64,000 bases of DNA from Synchiropus splendidus (lineage: Eukaryota; Chordata; Actinopteri; Syngnathiformes; Callionymidae), in NCBI RefSeq assembly GCF_027744825.2, contig NC_071339.1:26459501-26523500 (forward strand), in the 5' to 3' direction. This document shows, piece after piece, positions 47,600-61,100 of the stretch; the stretch's first letter is position 1, and every line of letters begins with the position of its first letter. The notes beneath the pieces are model-generated. The model did not search any database, had not been told where the DNA came from, and saw only the letters and a program-made list of their open reading frames with translations. The translations under genes and the position numbers were made by a program.

Positions 47600-50500
47600 A
47601 GGGTAAGATTTATTAATAATTGTCATTGTATCACTCACATCGGTTGATAAGTCTAAATGAAAGGCCAGAAGCCAATGTGGAAAACCACAATTTCAATGTT
47701 GGTAATTGTTTTTCTTTCCAGTGAGAAACAATGAGTTTCCTCCCCAGCATCAAGGATGTTTGCACCCACTCCGCCAGAGGTGTTGGAAGAGCCTCTAGCA
47801 GATGTGGATCACCCAATATAAACAGATGGGGGCGGAAATGCAAAGTCTGCTTTAATAACCAATGTAATGTGTTGGTAAATAGATGTCCATAGGTGTGTTT
47901 CTGGGCAATGGGACCACACCACAACACAACATGTGTGTCATAGTGCCGACAGCAGATTCACTTCTCCAACAATTGGGGCTGTCTCTCAGACCCACTCTGT
48001 GTGGCCTTGATGGTGACCATAAGGTCCTGTTTATAATTTTGAATTGTACCAATCTTGTTTTAAGCTCTCTCAATGTATCTTTTAATTCTTTAGAATGTTG
48101 TTCAATTCAACTTAGCTAACTTGAGATATAGGCTTTTAGATGTTTGTTTTTCCAGCAACAAAGAGTAATATTTTGAAGCTGCATGTGCAGTGCCAAATGC
48201 TCTTAGCAACATGGAAAGTAATTTTGACTTTTGTGGTATTTTTGATGCCGATCCTAAGGTTTGGCACAAAATATATCGAATCTGTAAATACCTCCAGAAC
48301 TGCCGTTGCGGTAGGTGAAATTGCTGTGTCAAGGATGCAAATGACTTTGATGTGTCTCCCTCGTACAAATCCAAAGTATTTATTCCTGATTCCACCCATT
48401 CTTTCCAAATGAAATGCTTTTTTTAAAATCAATTTCTAGTTTTGAGTTCAACCACATACATGAAGAAGAATTCAAATGTGGATCATTGTTGAATATTCAT
48501 GAGACTATTTTCCATATTCACTTGAGGTTGGACGTTATCGGGTGGGAGTTTGTCTCTTTGGGCAGGACTGATGTCATTAATTATTAAGTGAATTGGTTGG
48601 AGAGATTGATTCGGTGTATGTTCAATGATTAACGCTCATGTGGCAAAGACCAGTGTGCGAGATGCCTGAGGCTAAAGGAGCAGTAGTATAATAACAGGTT
48701 GGGTACACCCAGACTGCCTTGGGCCACAGGTTTTTATAATATCAACAGGCTTAATCGTGGTCGTTTACCATTCCACAGGAATTTATCACTTAACCTATCA
48801 AATTGTTGAAAATACTTATTGGGGATTTTAATTGGAAGGGTCTGAAATACAAATTTAGGAATGCGTTTATCAAATTTACCTTTTCCCATAGGGATAAGAA
48901 GAGTGGCGTCCATCTTTCAACATCTGCCTCAACCTGTATAGTAAGGCTTCAGTGTTGCTAGGTCTGTTAATATTTGCGGGAAGGTGATTCCAAGGTATCG
49001 GATTCCATATTTTTGCCATGTTACCCTGGAACAGGGACCGAGAACAATACCATGTTAGTGGTAAGGCTTCTGATTTCATCCAGTTGACTTGATACCCAGA
49101 CAGATTTCAGAATGTATCAATAATCCTATATAGAGCTGGCAAAGAGTGGGATGGTTTGGAGATGAAGATAAGGATATTGTTTGCGTACAATATTAATTTA
49201 TTAGCCGAGGGACCAATTTTAATACTAGCAATTAAAGGTTCAGTACGAACTGCTATTGCAAGAGGCTCAAGTGCCAGAGCGAAAAGACCCGGGGATATTC
49301 CATCTCCCTGTCTTGTACCCCGCCCCAATTCAGACCATGTTGAAATCAGCCCATTAGTTAGAACTGCAGCTCTTGGATGTACATGAAGAAGTTTTATCCA
49401 TGTGATAAACTTATTACTAAAACCGAAGAATTTGAGTACTGAAAATAAATAAATCCATTCGTCTCTATCAAAGGCTTTTTATGCATCTACTGTATGTCAA
49501 TGAGACGCCTAAGATTATCCGTGAAACTTCGCCGCGGTAAATAGCCCACTTGGTTGGGGTGAACAAGGGAATTAATCACTTTGTTTGACCTGTTAGCTGG
49601 TAACTTTGATAAGACCTTTTCATCATATCCCTGTAAAGAGATTGGCAGGTAACTTTTGCATTCAGTAGGGTCCTTACCTTCTTTTAAAATTACTGTCATT
49701 ATTGCCTCCTGCATTGTTGTGGGCAGAGTTCCATTTTCATATGCTTCTGTGTATACATCTAAAGGTAGTGGGGCAAATTCTTTGGCATAGCATTTATAAA
49801 ACTCAGGAGTAAAACCATCAAACCCAGGAGCTCTACCAGATGCAAAACCTTTGATAACTTCAATGATCTCCTCTACAGTTATTGGTGCATCTAATAAGTC
49901 ACGGTTAGAAAAGATGTTATATCCTCAGCTCAGATGAGTAAAGTTTTGCATAGAATCATCTGAACTCCGAGTTCATATCTTTTGTGTTTGTTAGTAACTG
50001 GCCTCTCACGTCTTTAATTGCTGTTATACTCCTTGTGTCCATATGTTTTTTGTATCGAGCCAACATTCTTCCTGCTTTGTCCCCCTCTTCAAATTGTTTT
50101 TGTTTGAGCTTTTTGAGTGAGGATGGAATTAAATCCATATTTGAGACGAACTAGAGAGTCAAAAGTATCTGGTGACTTATTTGTTATGTAATTCCTCTGT
50201 CTTAATATTTTTTTCCAACTCTGCCAATCTATTTACGGTCTGTTTTTTTCTTATGGGATGCATATTGTATAATGTGACCTCTAATAATGCTTTCATAGCC
50301 TCCCATGCAACATTACTAGATGTGGCTGTCGGTAGGTTTGCCTATTTGTAGATGTTGATTTGCTCTCTAAGAGATCCTCTAAAGTCATCATCTAAAAGAA
50401 GGCTAGAGTTCATTTTACCAATGTGGTGTTCTATCACACTTCTTACATGGCATTAGACGTACTGCAACATGTGCATGTGTAGTCAATTCCTGAGAAAGGA

Positions 50501-51060
50501 AGGAAGTGAGGAATAAAAAGTATATTCCCTGGATGTTGGATTTTGCAGACGCCAGATGTCTACTACACTCGTACTTTCACACATCTGTCTTAGTGAATTT
50601 GCTGATTTACAGGGACGGTTTAATGAAGGGTGTCTATCAAGTACCACATCCCAAACTTGATTCAAATCACCACCAATGATGATTGGATAATTTCCCATTA
50701 ATTCTGCACTCTAATTGGCTAAAGAAAGATGGATGTTGCGTATTAGGTGCATACACACTTAATAACCGTGAGACCTTGAAGTTCCAACCAGAATTCACAA
50801 TCCTTCCAGAATAATCTCTGGACTCTTTAATAATTTTATATTGAACATGTTTATTGATTATGACAGCGGCACTATTTGTAATTCCCGGTGACGAAGAAAG
50901 ATGTCCTACCCAACTAGTGCGGAGTTTTCTGCTGTCTTTTTCTACCAAGTGTGTTTGCTGGATAAAACCCACATCACAACGTTTTGAATTAAGGTACGCC
51001 ATCACCTTCCTTCTCTTAACTGGTGCTTGCAAACCCTTAACATTTAAACTCAGGTAGTTT
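47600..51060 (-). pseudogene. L1 ORF2 (endonuclease-reverse transcriptase) remnant
   Basis: Broken frames in ORF2 order show an endonuclease domain (51032 down to about 50480; QAPVKRRKVMAYL, then PIIIGGDLNQVWD), a reverse transcriptase part (49714-49107; GKDPTECKSYLPISLQGY, SFTDNLRRLIDIQ, and TRQGDGISPGLFALALEPLA) and a C-terminal region near 47631-47927 (LMLGRKLIVSHWKE). The usual catalytic YADD box reads YANN, so the catalytic aspartates are lost. Multiple frameshifts separate the parts. Confidence 0.85.
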
Positions 51061-51299
51061 AAATACTAATAGACTTCATTAACTGGAAAAAAGGTGTCTA
51101 TCTCAACATCTGCCATTGTGTAGCCAAACATGGTGACATAAAAAAAACACAAACATCAAGCAGGTAACGGTCCAGTGAACTGCATTTGAACAATGGGAAG
51201 AGTCCTTAAAAAAAATACTATGGTCCGTGACTTGTATTCAAAGGCTGTCAATGATAACAAGCCCGCCTCGTGGCAAAGTTATATTTAACTAAGGTAGTA

Positions 51300-51900
51300 T
51301 GTTATTTTAGCTAGTTTCAACAGAATAACTACATCATATCTCATAGAACCTCATAGATGATTAGTATTTCCGTATAAGTGGAGGAACCTGGCTATTATAA
51401 CTTTTGGTGCTAGTGCATCGTCTCTGCGTGGCACAGTTGCCCGGTAAGCGCAATCTATTTCCAGACCTGGTGTAAAGTTTATGTCAAGCAGTTCAGGAAT
51501 CACTCCTATAGTACTCCTAGGAATTTTAGCACACCATTGGTCTCACAGGACTCGGGAAAGCCAATAAAGACTCATTTATTATGGTGACTTCTGGATTCCA
51601 GATCATCCACACACCGACAGAGATTCTCAAACTCAGATTGCTTAAGAGACGCTTGTCCCCATCCTCCAGAAACTCCGGACAACTCTCCACATCAGTCAAA
51701 CGTGTGGTGATGTCCGTAGGTTTTGACTGTTAGCCCGTTCAGAGTTCTTGGAAACTGTATTTTTATCTTGCGACCTGGCATCGTGTGTAAGGTGATGTCG
51801 TTTTGTTCTTGATAGTAATTCCTCCGTTTTCTCGCCTTCTGCGGTATTGAGCAAGTTTTAGCGCCACGTTGGAAGGAGCGTGTTTTCAAGCAGCCATCAC
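51300..51900 (-). pseudogene. L1 ORF1 (RNA-binding protein) remnant
   Basis: On the minus strand, the fragment encoding LEIDCAYRATVPRRDD followed by APKVIIARFLHLY (about 51360-51470) matches the conserved core of L1 ORF1, where LEIDRAHR and related motifs are typical. Stops and frameshifts interrupt it on both sides. Confidence 0.65.
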
Positions 51901-51913
51901 CGTCACATGACTC

Positions 51914-51932
51914 TGTGGACTGTGCCACTTTT
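51914..51932. repeat. Right target-site duplication of the L1 insertion
   Basis: TGTGGACTGTGCCACTTTT pairs with the copy at 47360-47378, with one mismatch. Confidence 0.85.
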
Positions 51933-54900
51933 ATTGCACATATACGTTTTTGAGATCTTGTCCATTTCATTCAGTTCATTGACTTCTAGTGCTCCCTGGA
52001 GTAGCACTGCACTATAAAGAGTCTTGCAAAATATATTTGGGTGAGGAATTGTTTGGAACGTTTTATTGAACCCTTCAGGCTTCAGGGATACACTTGCCCA
52101 TATACAGTATATGCATTTTCATTCCTTCACAAAATCTGTAGATTTCATTTCACATTACGAATGTCAATTAACCCGGTAAAATACTGTTAATTTGATTGTT
52201 ATTTTAAAACATCCCCAGCTGAAAATCCTTGATAATCCATCAAGAACTCGTGTGAATTTAACACTGAAGCCAATATTTGTAAATTCATGATTTTGGGTTT
52301 GACGGACAGTTGAAGGAGTTCTTGGAAGAATTAATTGAATTCTTCTATATGTCAGATATTTAATGGCAATATAGTCAAAGACAAAACTTCAAATTGCCAT
52401 CTATCTGTGATTTTTGGGGTGGCTAACTCCAACATGGTTGGAATGTAAAAGTGGAAATGATGTGTCATGCAACTTGTTTGCATCCTGGTCGCATAGCCAT
52501 CTGATGTGTGTGAAATAGTTTTGTAGTCAGTAATAAGTAATAAACATTCCGGTTATTCCTTTGTCTTGCAGTCAGAGTGAAAATTATGTCCCATGTGACT
52601 GATAACCAAAGGGCACATACTGTAACTACATTAAAGGTTTACATGCTCTGGGTTTACAATGGTCTTTTATCCTCACCATAATATTTACGTGGTCAAAAAG
52701 GGGTTTGCGAAGAAGTTTGTAGTTTTGCCAGATGAGTTGACGATGTTGTTCTGGTGGCTTAATCTGGTTGTTAATAGCTCTCACGAAACAGGTGTATATC
52801 TTACTGTATTGTGACGCACAAAGGATTAGGATCGGCACCTCTGAGTCTGAGGTCGTGGCCCTGAGCCCAGCCTGGTCAGTTGAGTTGTCTTGGTGTTGCA
52901 CAAATAATGGGCTTAAGTTTGCGCACATTCTTCTCCCTGTGTGGACCAGACGGAAAGGCTACAGCTCCTGTCTGATTTGGGAACATTAGGTGGTTCATTA
53001 GTCAGAGTTTGCCGAAATTTCCAGGAAAAGAGATACTCTTGGATTTAAACTTAGAATTGCTATTTGCTGGCAAAAAATACAGCCTGCAGGAGGTTCTGGC
53101 AGTGCACCGAAAGAAGCAATTGATTTCTTCAGCTAGAGACATTTCCAAAATCCAAATCTCATTCTTTAATTTATATTGATTCAATAGTCTTTCCATAAAT
53201 AATGAGCTTTAGTTTTAATTGTTGTTGAACTCACTAATGTGCAATCTGAAAAAGCTTTTTCCAATGTTACTACATTAGTATGGATTGAGTATTACACTTG
53301 TATTATGTTGAGAATGACGTTGTTTCATTACATTAAATATTATTTGAAAGAATATGTTTATTATGCACAAAGACATGTTCTAATAAATACCAAACAAATA
53401 AATACAAAAAATATATAAAAAATATTGAATAGAAATCCATTAGCAATACAAAATACCAATGTGAATGAACTGCATTGGATTAAATGAAGAGTAGAATGTG
53501 AACTGCTGCAAAGTTTTACAAATAAAACATAATTAACAAATTTAGTTGTTGAACAAAAACCTTAATTCAGCCATTACAGAAAATATGTATTATTAAAAAT
53601 ATGTACATGCATTTGATTGATATAAGTACTTAAGAGGTATGTTTCTTTTTGGCCAATAATGTTTATGAGATCACTGTGGCTCCAGCTGGTCTTATTGCTA
53701 ACTGTTTCAGTTCTTATGCCATTGTGGTGGCAGCAGAAAAGGGAAGTCTGGTAGATGTAGTTGTGAGCTTATTTTAGCACAGCGAAGTGTAAATATGTCA
53801 ATGTCACTGCAGCGCTGTAGTAGGTCAGCTGCATCCCAGGAACATGGAGGAAAGGAAACTGTGTCAACAGCAAATCCTGCAGATGCTCTCACTTGTGATT
53901 TCTGATCAGAAAGTTGAATCTCTCGGTTGGATTCCAATCCCGAGCTTGTCTTGCTACTCCAGGGAGCGTCACACGGCAGAAACGAGACAATCTGCGTTTC
54001 ATTTTAGGGATTGGGTTGTCCTCTGTTAGCGCGCCACCCTGTACTTGTTTATTGAGGGAGTTGGTGCCTGATTTATCACAGCTGGCTGCTCATCCTTGTC
54101 CCTGAAGTGAGTTGTCTGCTGTTGATTGTCAGATGGCGCATCCGAAAAGGAGGTCTTTAGAAACACAAGACAAAAGACCCTGCTTTGATGGCCAGAAAGA
54201 CCTGTGAGCTAAAAACTATTCCCACGCAGGAGCATGACCTTGTGAACATAAATGATACTGGCTGTGATTTTGGGTTACCAGCTATCATTTTGATTTTTTT
54301 CCCAAATGAGTGTGTTACCTCCATTCTTGGCTGATTTTTGTATTTGGAGGTAACCAGGATGCTTTGAGGCAATCGTGCTGGCACACAATCAACACACTGA
54401 GTCCACAGTAGAATATCCTTGGCAGCAGAACCACTTTCCATGCTGCCCGTGTAGATATCTGTAATTGCCTAAACATCTTACATGAAGAGTTGACCGGCGG
54501 CAAGAATTATCAGCCCTATTCATCTTCATTCATGTCCCGGAGAAATGTCAGTACAGCTATTTAAATCTATTGGTATCTTTAATACATATGTGTCTTTATA
54601 TACCTTTAAGTATAAGGTTTTTCTTTTAAATTGATACTGCATGTTAGCTAAACTTACAGCTTGTGCTGCACTGTACTACCATTGGATTATCAATAACATA
54701 ATAACCTTTATTCTGAATAAGATCTGCACTTCAAATGCTTATTTAAATGTCAGTAATCTGCTAGAAATACCTTATGAATAAATACAGCTGGTATCTTTAT
54801 TTTCCAAGAAATATGTTTCTATTGCGTCCTTTAGAAGCAAATCACAACAAAAAATCAAATTTTTAGGCCCTGAATTCTAAATATAATTATTAAATATAAT

Positions 54901-56559
54901 ATTATAATATGTAATGATAATTAAGTGGTAAACACTGATGGCATTTATGTGAAAAGCTGTCCCATATAGCCCCATATATTTGAAGCTGCAGTATGTGTTC
55001 CCTTGGGATATCCAAAGTTAAGTGCCAGTGAATTAACGCATTGATCACCTTTATGAGGCGAGATAGATAAAGCAATTAAATATTGGATCTGCCATGTATC
55101 GGATATACGCTGTATATAAGATATGTATTGGATTAAAATCAAGTTGCTCTGCATTTGAATCGCAGTTACTCACTCAACTGAGTTTGAATCCTCATCAGCA
55201 AAATGACTCGCATTTGCTCTCTACATCTGGGAAGATTCAGTTAACCACTTCCTTTGAAACACCTGAGTTTGCGAATTCACTTTTATATATATACACCACC
55301 AACCTTGAGTCATTCTGCCTAACCATTCTCCAATCCAGAAAGTCAGCAGTCCCGCATATATAAAATAAAGATATCGTTCAGAAGATATCAGACTTGCATT
55401 CTAGAACTCTTTCCAATGTTGCACAAGCATCGAAAACATCCAGAAATATTGGAATTGTTTGTCATTGTTGATCAAGGTATTTTGCCACAGCCGTTAAAAC
55501 CCCGGTAGAAAAATTCTCACCTCCGCACGTGACTCATCGTGTGCTCTCACATCTTCTGGCATGTGATCAATGTTTGTATTTGTTTGTGTGACTGATGGCT
55601 GGCAAGGCGAGGCTCAGCAACAGACATTCGTTTCAGTTCATTTCTGGTAAGAAAACGCAAACTCTTAATATCCATAGCTGACAGGTGTGTCTGGATGCAA
55701 CAACCAGAAGCCCCTCACGATGAACAGATGTCCTTTTTTATTGGGCAGGAACATGAGGCGGAAATCTCCTTCTCCTCCATTTTTCTTTTCCTATGAAGGG
55801 AAATACCACAACTGCTTGTTATGCATCTCTACTCCTGTAATTATTTTTACAGTCCATTAAAGACCATTTGACCAAACAAAAATATTTTCAAATGTCAATG
55901 ATGGTGCATGTTGTGGTGTTGCTGGCAACATTGTTTGACCTGATTTGGTTTTAATCACGACTGTCCAGCGGAATGGGAGGAATGTTTACAGTTGTACTTC
56001 ATAAAATGTTTAACTGTCATTGCTACAATGACAACTCTAGACTTTGTAGTGTGCATTGCTTTTGCCGTTGTGCTGGTGCTCTCAAATTGAGCATAAGTGG
56101 GCCTGAGAATTAAGCAGTGAGTGTGCACACTGGCAGTCTCTGGGTGAGGAGCGAAGAGCACTCAGAAGCTCTTGACTGATCACAGTTCTCAGCTTGTCTC
56201 AGTCACCATATGCTCACTTATTGATCACCCATCAATCCCACCACGCGTGCTGTTATCTGACAGCTCCAGTGTTAATGAGGTTTGTGCCGCCATTGCTCTT
56301 TTTATCACACACCTTTTCAGTATTTTGTCTGATCATCATTTCTGTCCCAAAAAATAATAAAACATCTTTCTAATTAGAGTAGTATCATTACAGCAGACTG
56401 ATTTGTTTACAGTGTTCTATCACAGACACGCCAGCTCATACCTCAGTAAAATACTGGCATATCTGACTAATTGGCCAGCCTGCATGAAGAGGATGTAGAA
56501 AGTATGGGGAAATTACTCTCCCCTGCACTGTACATACTGTCTCCAATTGCTAGTTTACT

Positions 56560-56704
56560 TGGGCAGATCATTTTAAATTTCGATTTACATTATCTATTGC
56601 CTTTCTGTTCTGTTTTCTCGTATCTGCGCTTTCTATTGTCCTGTTGTCTCTATCTTGTGAGCCTCCCTTATTGGGGATAAATAAAGGGTAGTCTAATCTA
56701 ATCC
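56560..56704 (+). repeat. 3' end of a non-LTR retroposon with (TCTAA)n-type tail
   Basis: The sequence TTATTGGGGATAAATAAAGG followed by GTCTAATCTAATCC is characteristic of the 3' end of fish LINE/SINE retroposons that end in short tandem repeats. The left boundary is a guess. Confidence 0.5.
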
Positions 56705-58150
56705 ATGATGGACCTGAGTAATTTTGGAGGGTTACATCTGGGAGAAGTGTTGAAGTGAAACACTGAATACGGTGTTTAGTTTCTTGTGTTTCAGATTCAA
56801 GTAGACATACAGCCATCTTGCATTGTGTTTTTGGCTTCTATTGACCTCACTTTAGGCCAACTTTGTGTTGGTTAGACTAAAACAAGACTAGCAATTGGGA
56901 GCCTGTAGGGTCAAGAGTCTTGATTCCCAACTCATGATCGTGTTTTGGGGAACCTTAAAAGCATGGGGAATTTTGGACCACTGCAGGTAGGAAGTGATCC
57001 TCATGTCACCTTGTTGCCTACCCGCTATGTTCACTTTGATTTGGTCCTCTCCCTCCTTTGTCTATACGCTTGCCTTCTTACAAACTGGTCTCTGGTGTGC
57101 TGTGAATGTTTATGTTACACTTGAGGATTGTTCATCCAGATTTCAAGTGTTCTGTTAGAGTGCTTTGGAGGTTAGCGTCATCACAAACTCTGCAGTATTA
57201 GACTGAAAAAAAGAAAAGACGCTATATGGCTGTGGAGTTGCTGGAGAGCTACATAATATTGACCACAAGTAAAATAGATCAAAAGAGATGCTGCTGCTTA
57301 CCATTTATTTGTTGTTGTGAGATGAAACCAGTCATGTTGAAGAACTGTGTTTTGTTGAAACAGGTAGCTGAAACATTATTACATTGTTTGTTACATATGT
57401 AAAGGTTCTTGACATGTTTTATTACAACTGTACCATCAATAATAGTGTGTGAGTATGTGTGGGGTTATATTGACATCGATGTGCCTTCTCTGTTCTTCTG
57501 CTTATCTATTATCTATTTTGTATCTTGGTCAGGGCTCCAATGTGTGTGGCTCCAAGCCATTTGAGTATTCTTGAAAGTGTAAAATGCTGAATGGCTTTGG
57601 ACAAATGTGTAATCGCTGGTATTTGCCTTCGAGGTGGTGAGTTGATGGTACTTGTCAGACTAGTTTTTGCCCCACACTCTGACCTGTTCTTTTAAGTAAA
57701 AAAAAAACTCTTCAAAAAAACTTTCTTCAATCAAATTTTCAGATTGGATGTATGCCTGGATGAGTTCTGACCGAGGTCACGATCATGTCTGCTTACTGAT
57801 GCTGTGTTTTCTAATTCTGTAAATGTAAATGTGACAAACGCAAAATTCAAATTTCTCAACAACTTTTATTGCTCAGAAACCAATTTGAAAACCTCAAGTC
57901 AATGACATCACATGACAAACTTGCACAAATCATGACTGACAGTAGAAAAAGTGGATTTTCCTGTTGTTGCTGTTTGGAAACTCAAAAGAATTCTAAATCC
58001 AAACAGAAGGCACAGTAGTGTTTTTGTTTGACATCACTTGTTTCTCCTCATGATAGTATTTGATAACAATTTTATTCATTCAGGATCATTAGAAACTATC
58101 TGAAATGTGTGTTACCACTTATAGTAATTGTTATACTCTTTTGTCAACAG

Positions 58151-58199
58151 ATGCAGTGAAGGATAGAAGATGAAAATACACAAGAAGGACAAGCAGCAG
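58151..58199 (+). other. Weak candidate exon with an ATG
   Basis: A good acceptor (TTTTGTCAACAG) is followed by 49 nt containing an ATG at 58170 that opens MKIHKKDKQQ and reaches a poor donor (CAG then GTTTGG) in phase 0. It could be the first coding exon of the gene whose promoter is proposed at 42.8 kb. I do not recognise the peptide. It may equally be chance. Confidence 0.2.
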
Positions 58200-61100
58200 G
58201 TTTGGAAACAGACAGACACACACACAGTGATGTGAAAGACATTTATGTTAAAATACTGGGGACAACTGCGTTTGGATAAAACTTGTGGTTTGACTTTGGC
58301 ACTTAACTTTCGTGGAAGTTCCAGAAAGTGATAACATTTTTTTCAAAGTGTTTTTGTACACTGATTTGAATTCCCTCCCATGAGCATACACAGTCCCTGA
58401 AGGTGGCATCGTAAGTGTACAGAGATAGTGAATGAGAAAGTGTGAAATGTAGCACAACTAACATTCGGTGTGACAACCATTTTCCGTTCAATTTCAATAA
58501 TAATCTTTGCCATTTCTCTCATTCCCGTAATCTTCTAAATAGACATAAAATCATAGATCGACTGTGGGATGCCCTTTCCAACATAGGTGTTGATGGCTCA
58601 CTTGTACTGAGTCAACATATTAGGTTATGGCTGCTTGACTGTCTAAATAAATGGCATAACTCCCCATTGTGCTAGTCTTGTAAAACAGTTTTATGAACTG
58701 TTTTTTCACATGAACTTCAGATCATGTTCCTAAGATCTTTGCCCCAACTCCACCCGTTGCTTTCTTTTATTTTTAGGTTATTAAAATAAAAAGCTGTTAC
58801 CAAACTTTTTCTTTTGTTTTACCTGTGTCAATGGTAAGTTTACAAATGGAAATCCTGCCCGCAACGTACCATTACCTGCACAATTCCCAGGGATGAGTCT
58901 GAATCAAGGCAATTGCTACCTTGGCACAGACTCTCTTTGTTTTTATGGACGGGACATTTAATTATCAGACTTGCACTCTGAAAATGAACTTTTAAAACCA
59001 TAATGAATCGTGCTCAGCATTACGATGAGTCAGAGTTTTAGGTGACACAGCAGTCTCTCAGCTAAAAAGTTACGTCACAAAGTTGTTATTTTCACACTGG
59101 AAAACGTTTCTTAATCAACAGCTGTGGCCAGAACTTTGCAATGATAATGACATGAATGCTTTTCAGACGCTACATCACTTAACATGTGTCTGTCCACACT
59201 CATTGCTGTGACAGATCCACTGCATTATCTGAAGGCTCTGCTGGGGTTCGTGTCACATTTTGTTCTGATTTCCAACATCAACAAATGCTTATCAGTAATC
59301 TGTGTGTCCCATTCAGCACTGCTCAGTTCTCTGGCACACTGTAATTTCATTTTTACTTCATCTGTTCATCACAAACAAGCTGAAACAGTTTTACTTTCAT
59401 TCTATGATGTGTGCTTTTTTAGACTTATTGAGTATTGTACTGAATGTATATCCCTTCATTCAACCTTTTGTACCAAGTTGTTGTTATTATTTTGCTTTGT
59501 AACGCTTAATTCTTTCCATGGCAGTTGGTTGAACAAAAAAAAAACATATTGTAGAGTTGTCGTGCTTTCATCATGTATAATTAAATGTCAAATACCCCCA
59601 AATCCCATTAATCAATTGCTAAAAACAAGAACAAGTGGCCCATGAACTCCATTTTTTTTGTTGAAAAACCGTCAATCAACCAGCTGATAGTGGAACTGCT
59701 GAGATTCTGGTGACTGATGTGTTGATCAGACTGCGGAGTCTTTGTGAGGTATAATGATTGATTAATTGGCAGCTTCACTTAGCTCGCCTGGCCTTTCTTG
59801 CAGCGATGCAGTGGCCCAGTGCACATTTGTGCAGAGTGATGTATGAATGTATGTGCATTGCGTTGTGGAAGCCGATTGAGCCATGGTGCATAAGCACAAA
59901 CACAACATGTGCTTGATCACTCATGGAAGCAAATTCAACCGTGATGTGATACTTTGTCGCATGTGTGTTCATGTTTGTGTATCAACTGCAGTTGATGTAG
60001 AGATGGATGGAGTCATTAGTGAGCCTGAGTTTGTGACTTATTTTAGATTCTATGTTACCTGTAACTGTGTCTGCAGTGTCGCCCTGCTTTAAGAGGTGGA
60101 GAAAAACACAGAGCATTGAAAGGTCAGGAACCATCTATTATTATCAAAACAATCTTAAATTGACAAAGGAATATGGCACATATATTCCAGCTTTAGGACA
60201 CACTTGAAAACTCACGGACCTTCAGTCTACCAAGACATAATTAGAAAGAAGTATTGTTTCCCCTCTATTTATTTAAAAAAATAATAATTAAAAGTTTGTT
60301 TACATGTGCTATAAATGCGCCGTGAAGTGGAGGCATGCAATGCTCTGTTGTCATAACTAGGTCAAACACCAGCGCCATCTTATGACAACCAGAGTTACTA
60401 ACTCGGAGCTAATCGAAAGAATTATCTGCCAATATTTGAGCGATTTGTCTCCGATCTGATTCATGTAAATGAAGCACTAATTTTTATCATTATTATGTTG
60501 TTGGACATAAAAATGAAGTTCAAAATCAGCTTGATGCTCTTAAGAACAGTCAACAGTACAAAATGTATATTGTGGGTAAACAAAGGAACTTACTCTTTTA
60601 TGGCTGAATTTCTACACCTCTGCTTCTCTGTGCTGCTTTGATGATGCATTCCTGTTTTTCGTTAGTAAACCATGGGTATTGCAGTCAGTTTCAGAACCCT
60701 TTTGAGGTGAACGTTCAAGCCAAAAGTTTCCTGCAGTGTACTGATGATGCTGATGTTTGCCACTTGTCCCTCATTCTTTTAAGTTCCTTCATTCATTTCT
60801 TATGATGGTCCACAACTTTTGGGGAGAACAGGCTTACATCACTGACACTGTTCGAACATCCAGCCTTCATGCTTTTTTACCTGCACCTAGTCGATACGTC
60901 AACAGGAGCTTACTTCAGCGTGTCATCGAGACATGTTTCCACTTCTTGCAACACCACGCTGAATTTGAATTCACTATTACTTATTTGTTCATTTTTGTAA
61001 TTCAATGCTTTGACCGTATATAATTATTTCATACTGCATGTTTATGAATATGTCCACATCCTTATTGGTGACTGGTCAAGCAGTCATTGTTTGGTTGTTT

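Larger units (their letters stand above)
47379..51913 (-). mobile_element. L1-clade LINE, nearly complete but decayed
   Basis: The element lies on the minus strand. Its poly(A) tail reads as T's on the plus strand at 47375-47382, and an AATAAA-like signal precedes it. ORF1 and ORF2 remnants occur in the expected order. The 19-bp flanking duplication defines both ends, for a length of about 4.5 kb. Frameshifts and stops break all reading frames, so it is inactive. Full-length L1 elements are commonly near 6 kb, so it is 5' truncated, internally deleted, or both. Confidence 0.9.

Noticed and set aside
59184..59645. A 153-codon plus-strand ORF
   Set aside because: It lies in AT-rich sequence, its composition is hydrophobic and Cys/Ser-rich as in random translations, and no family is recognised.
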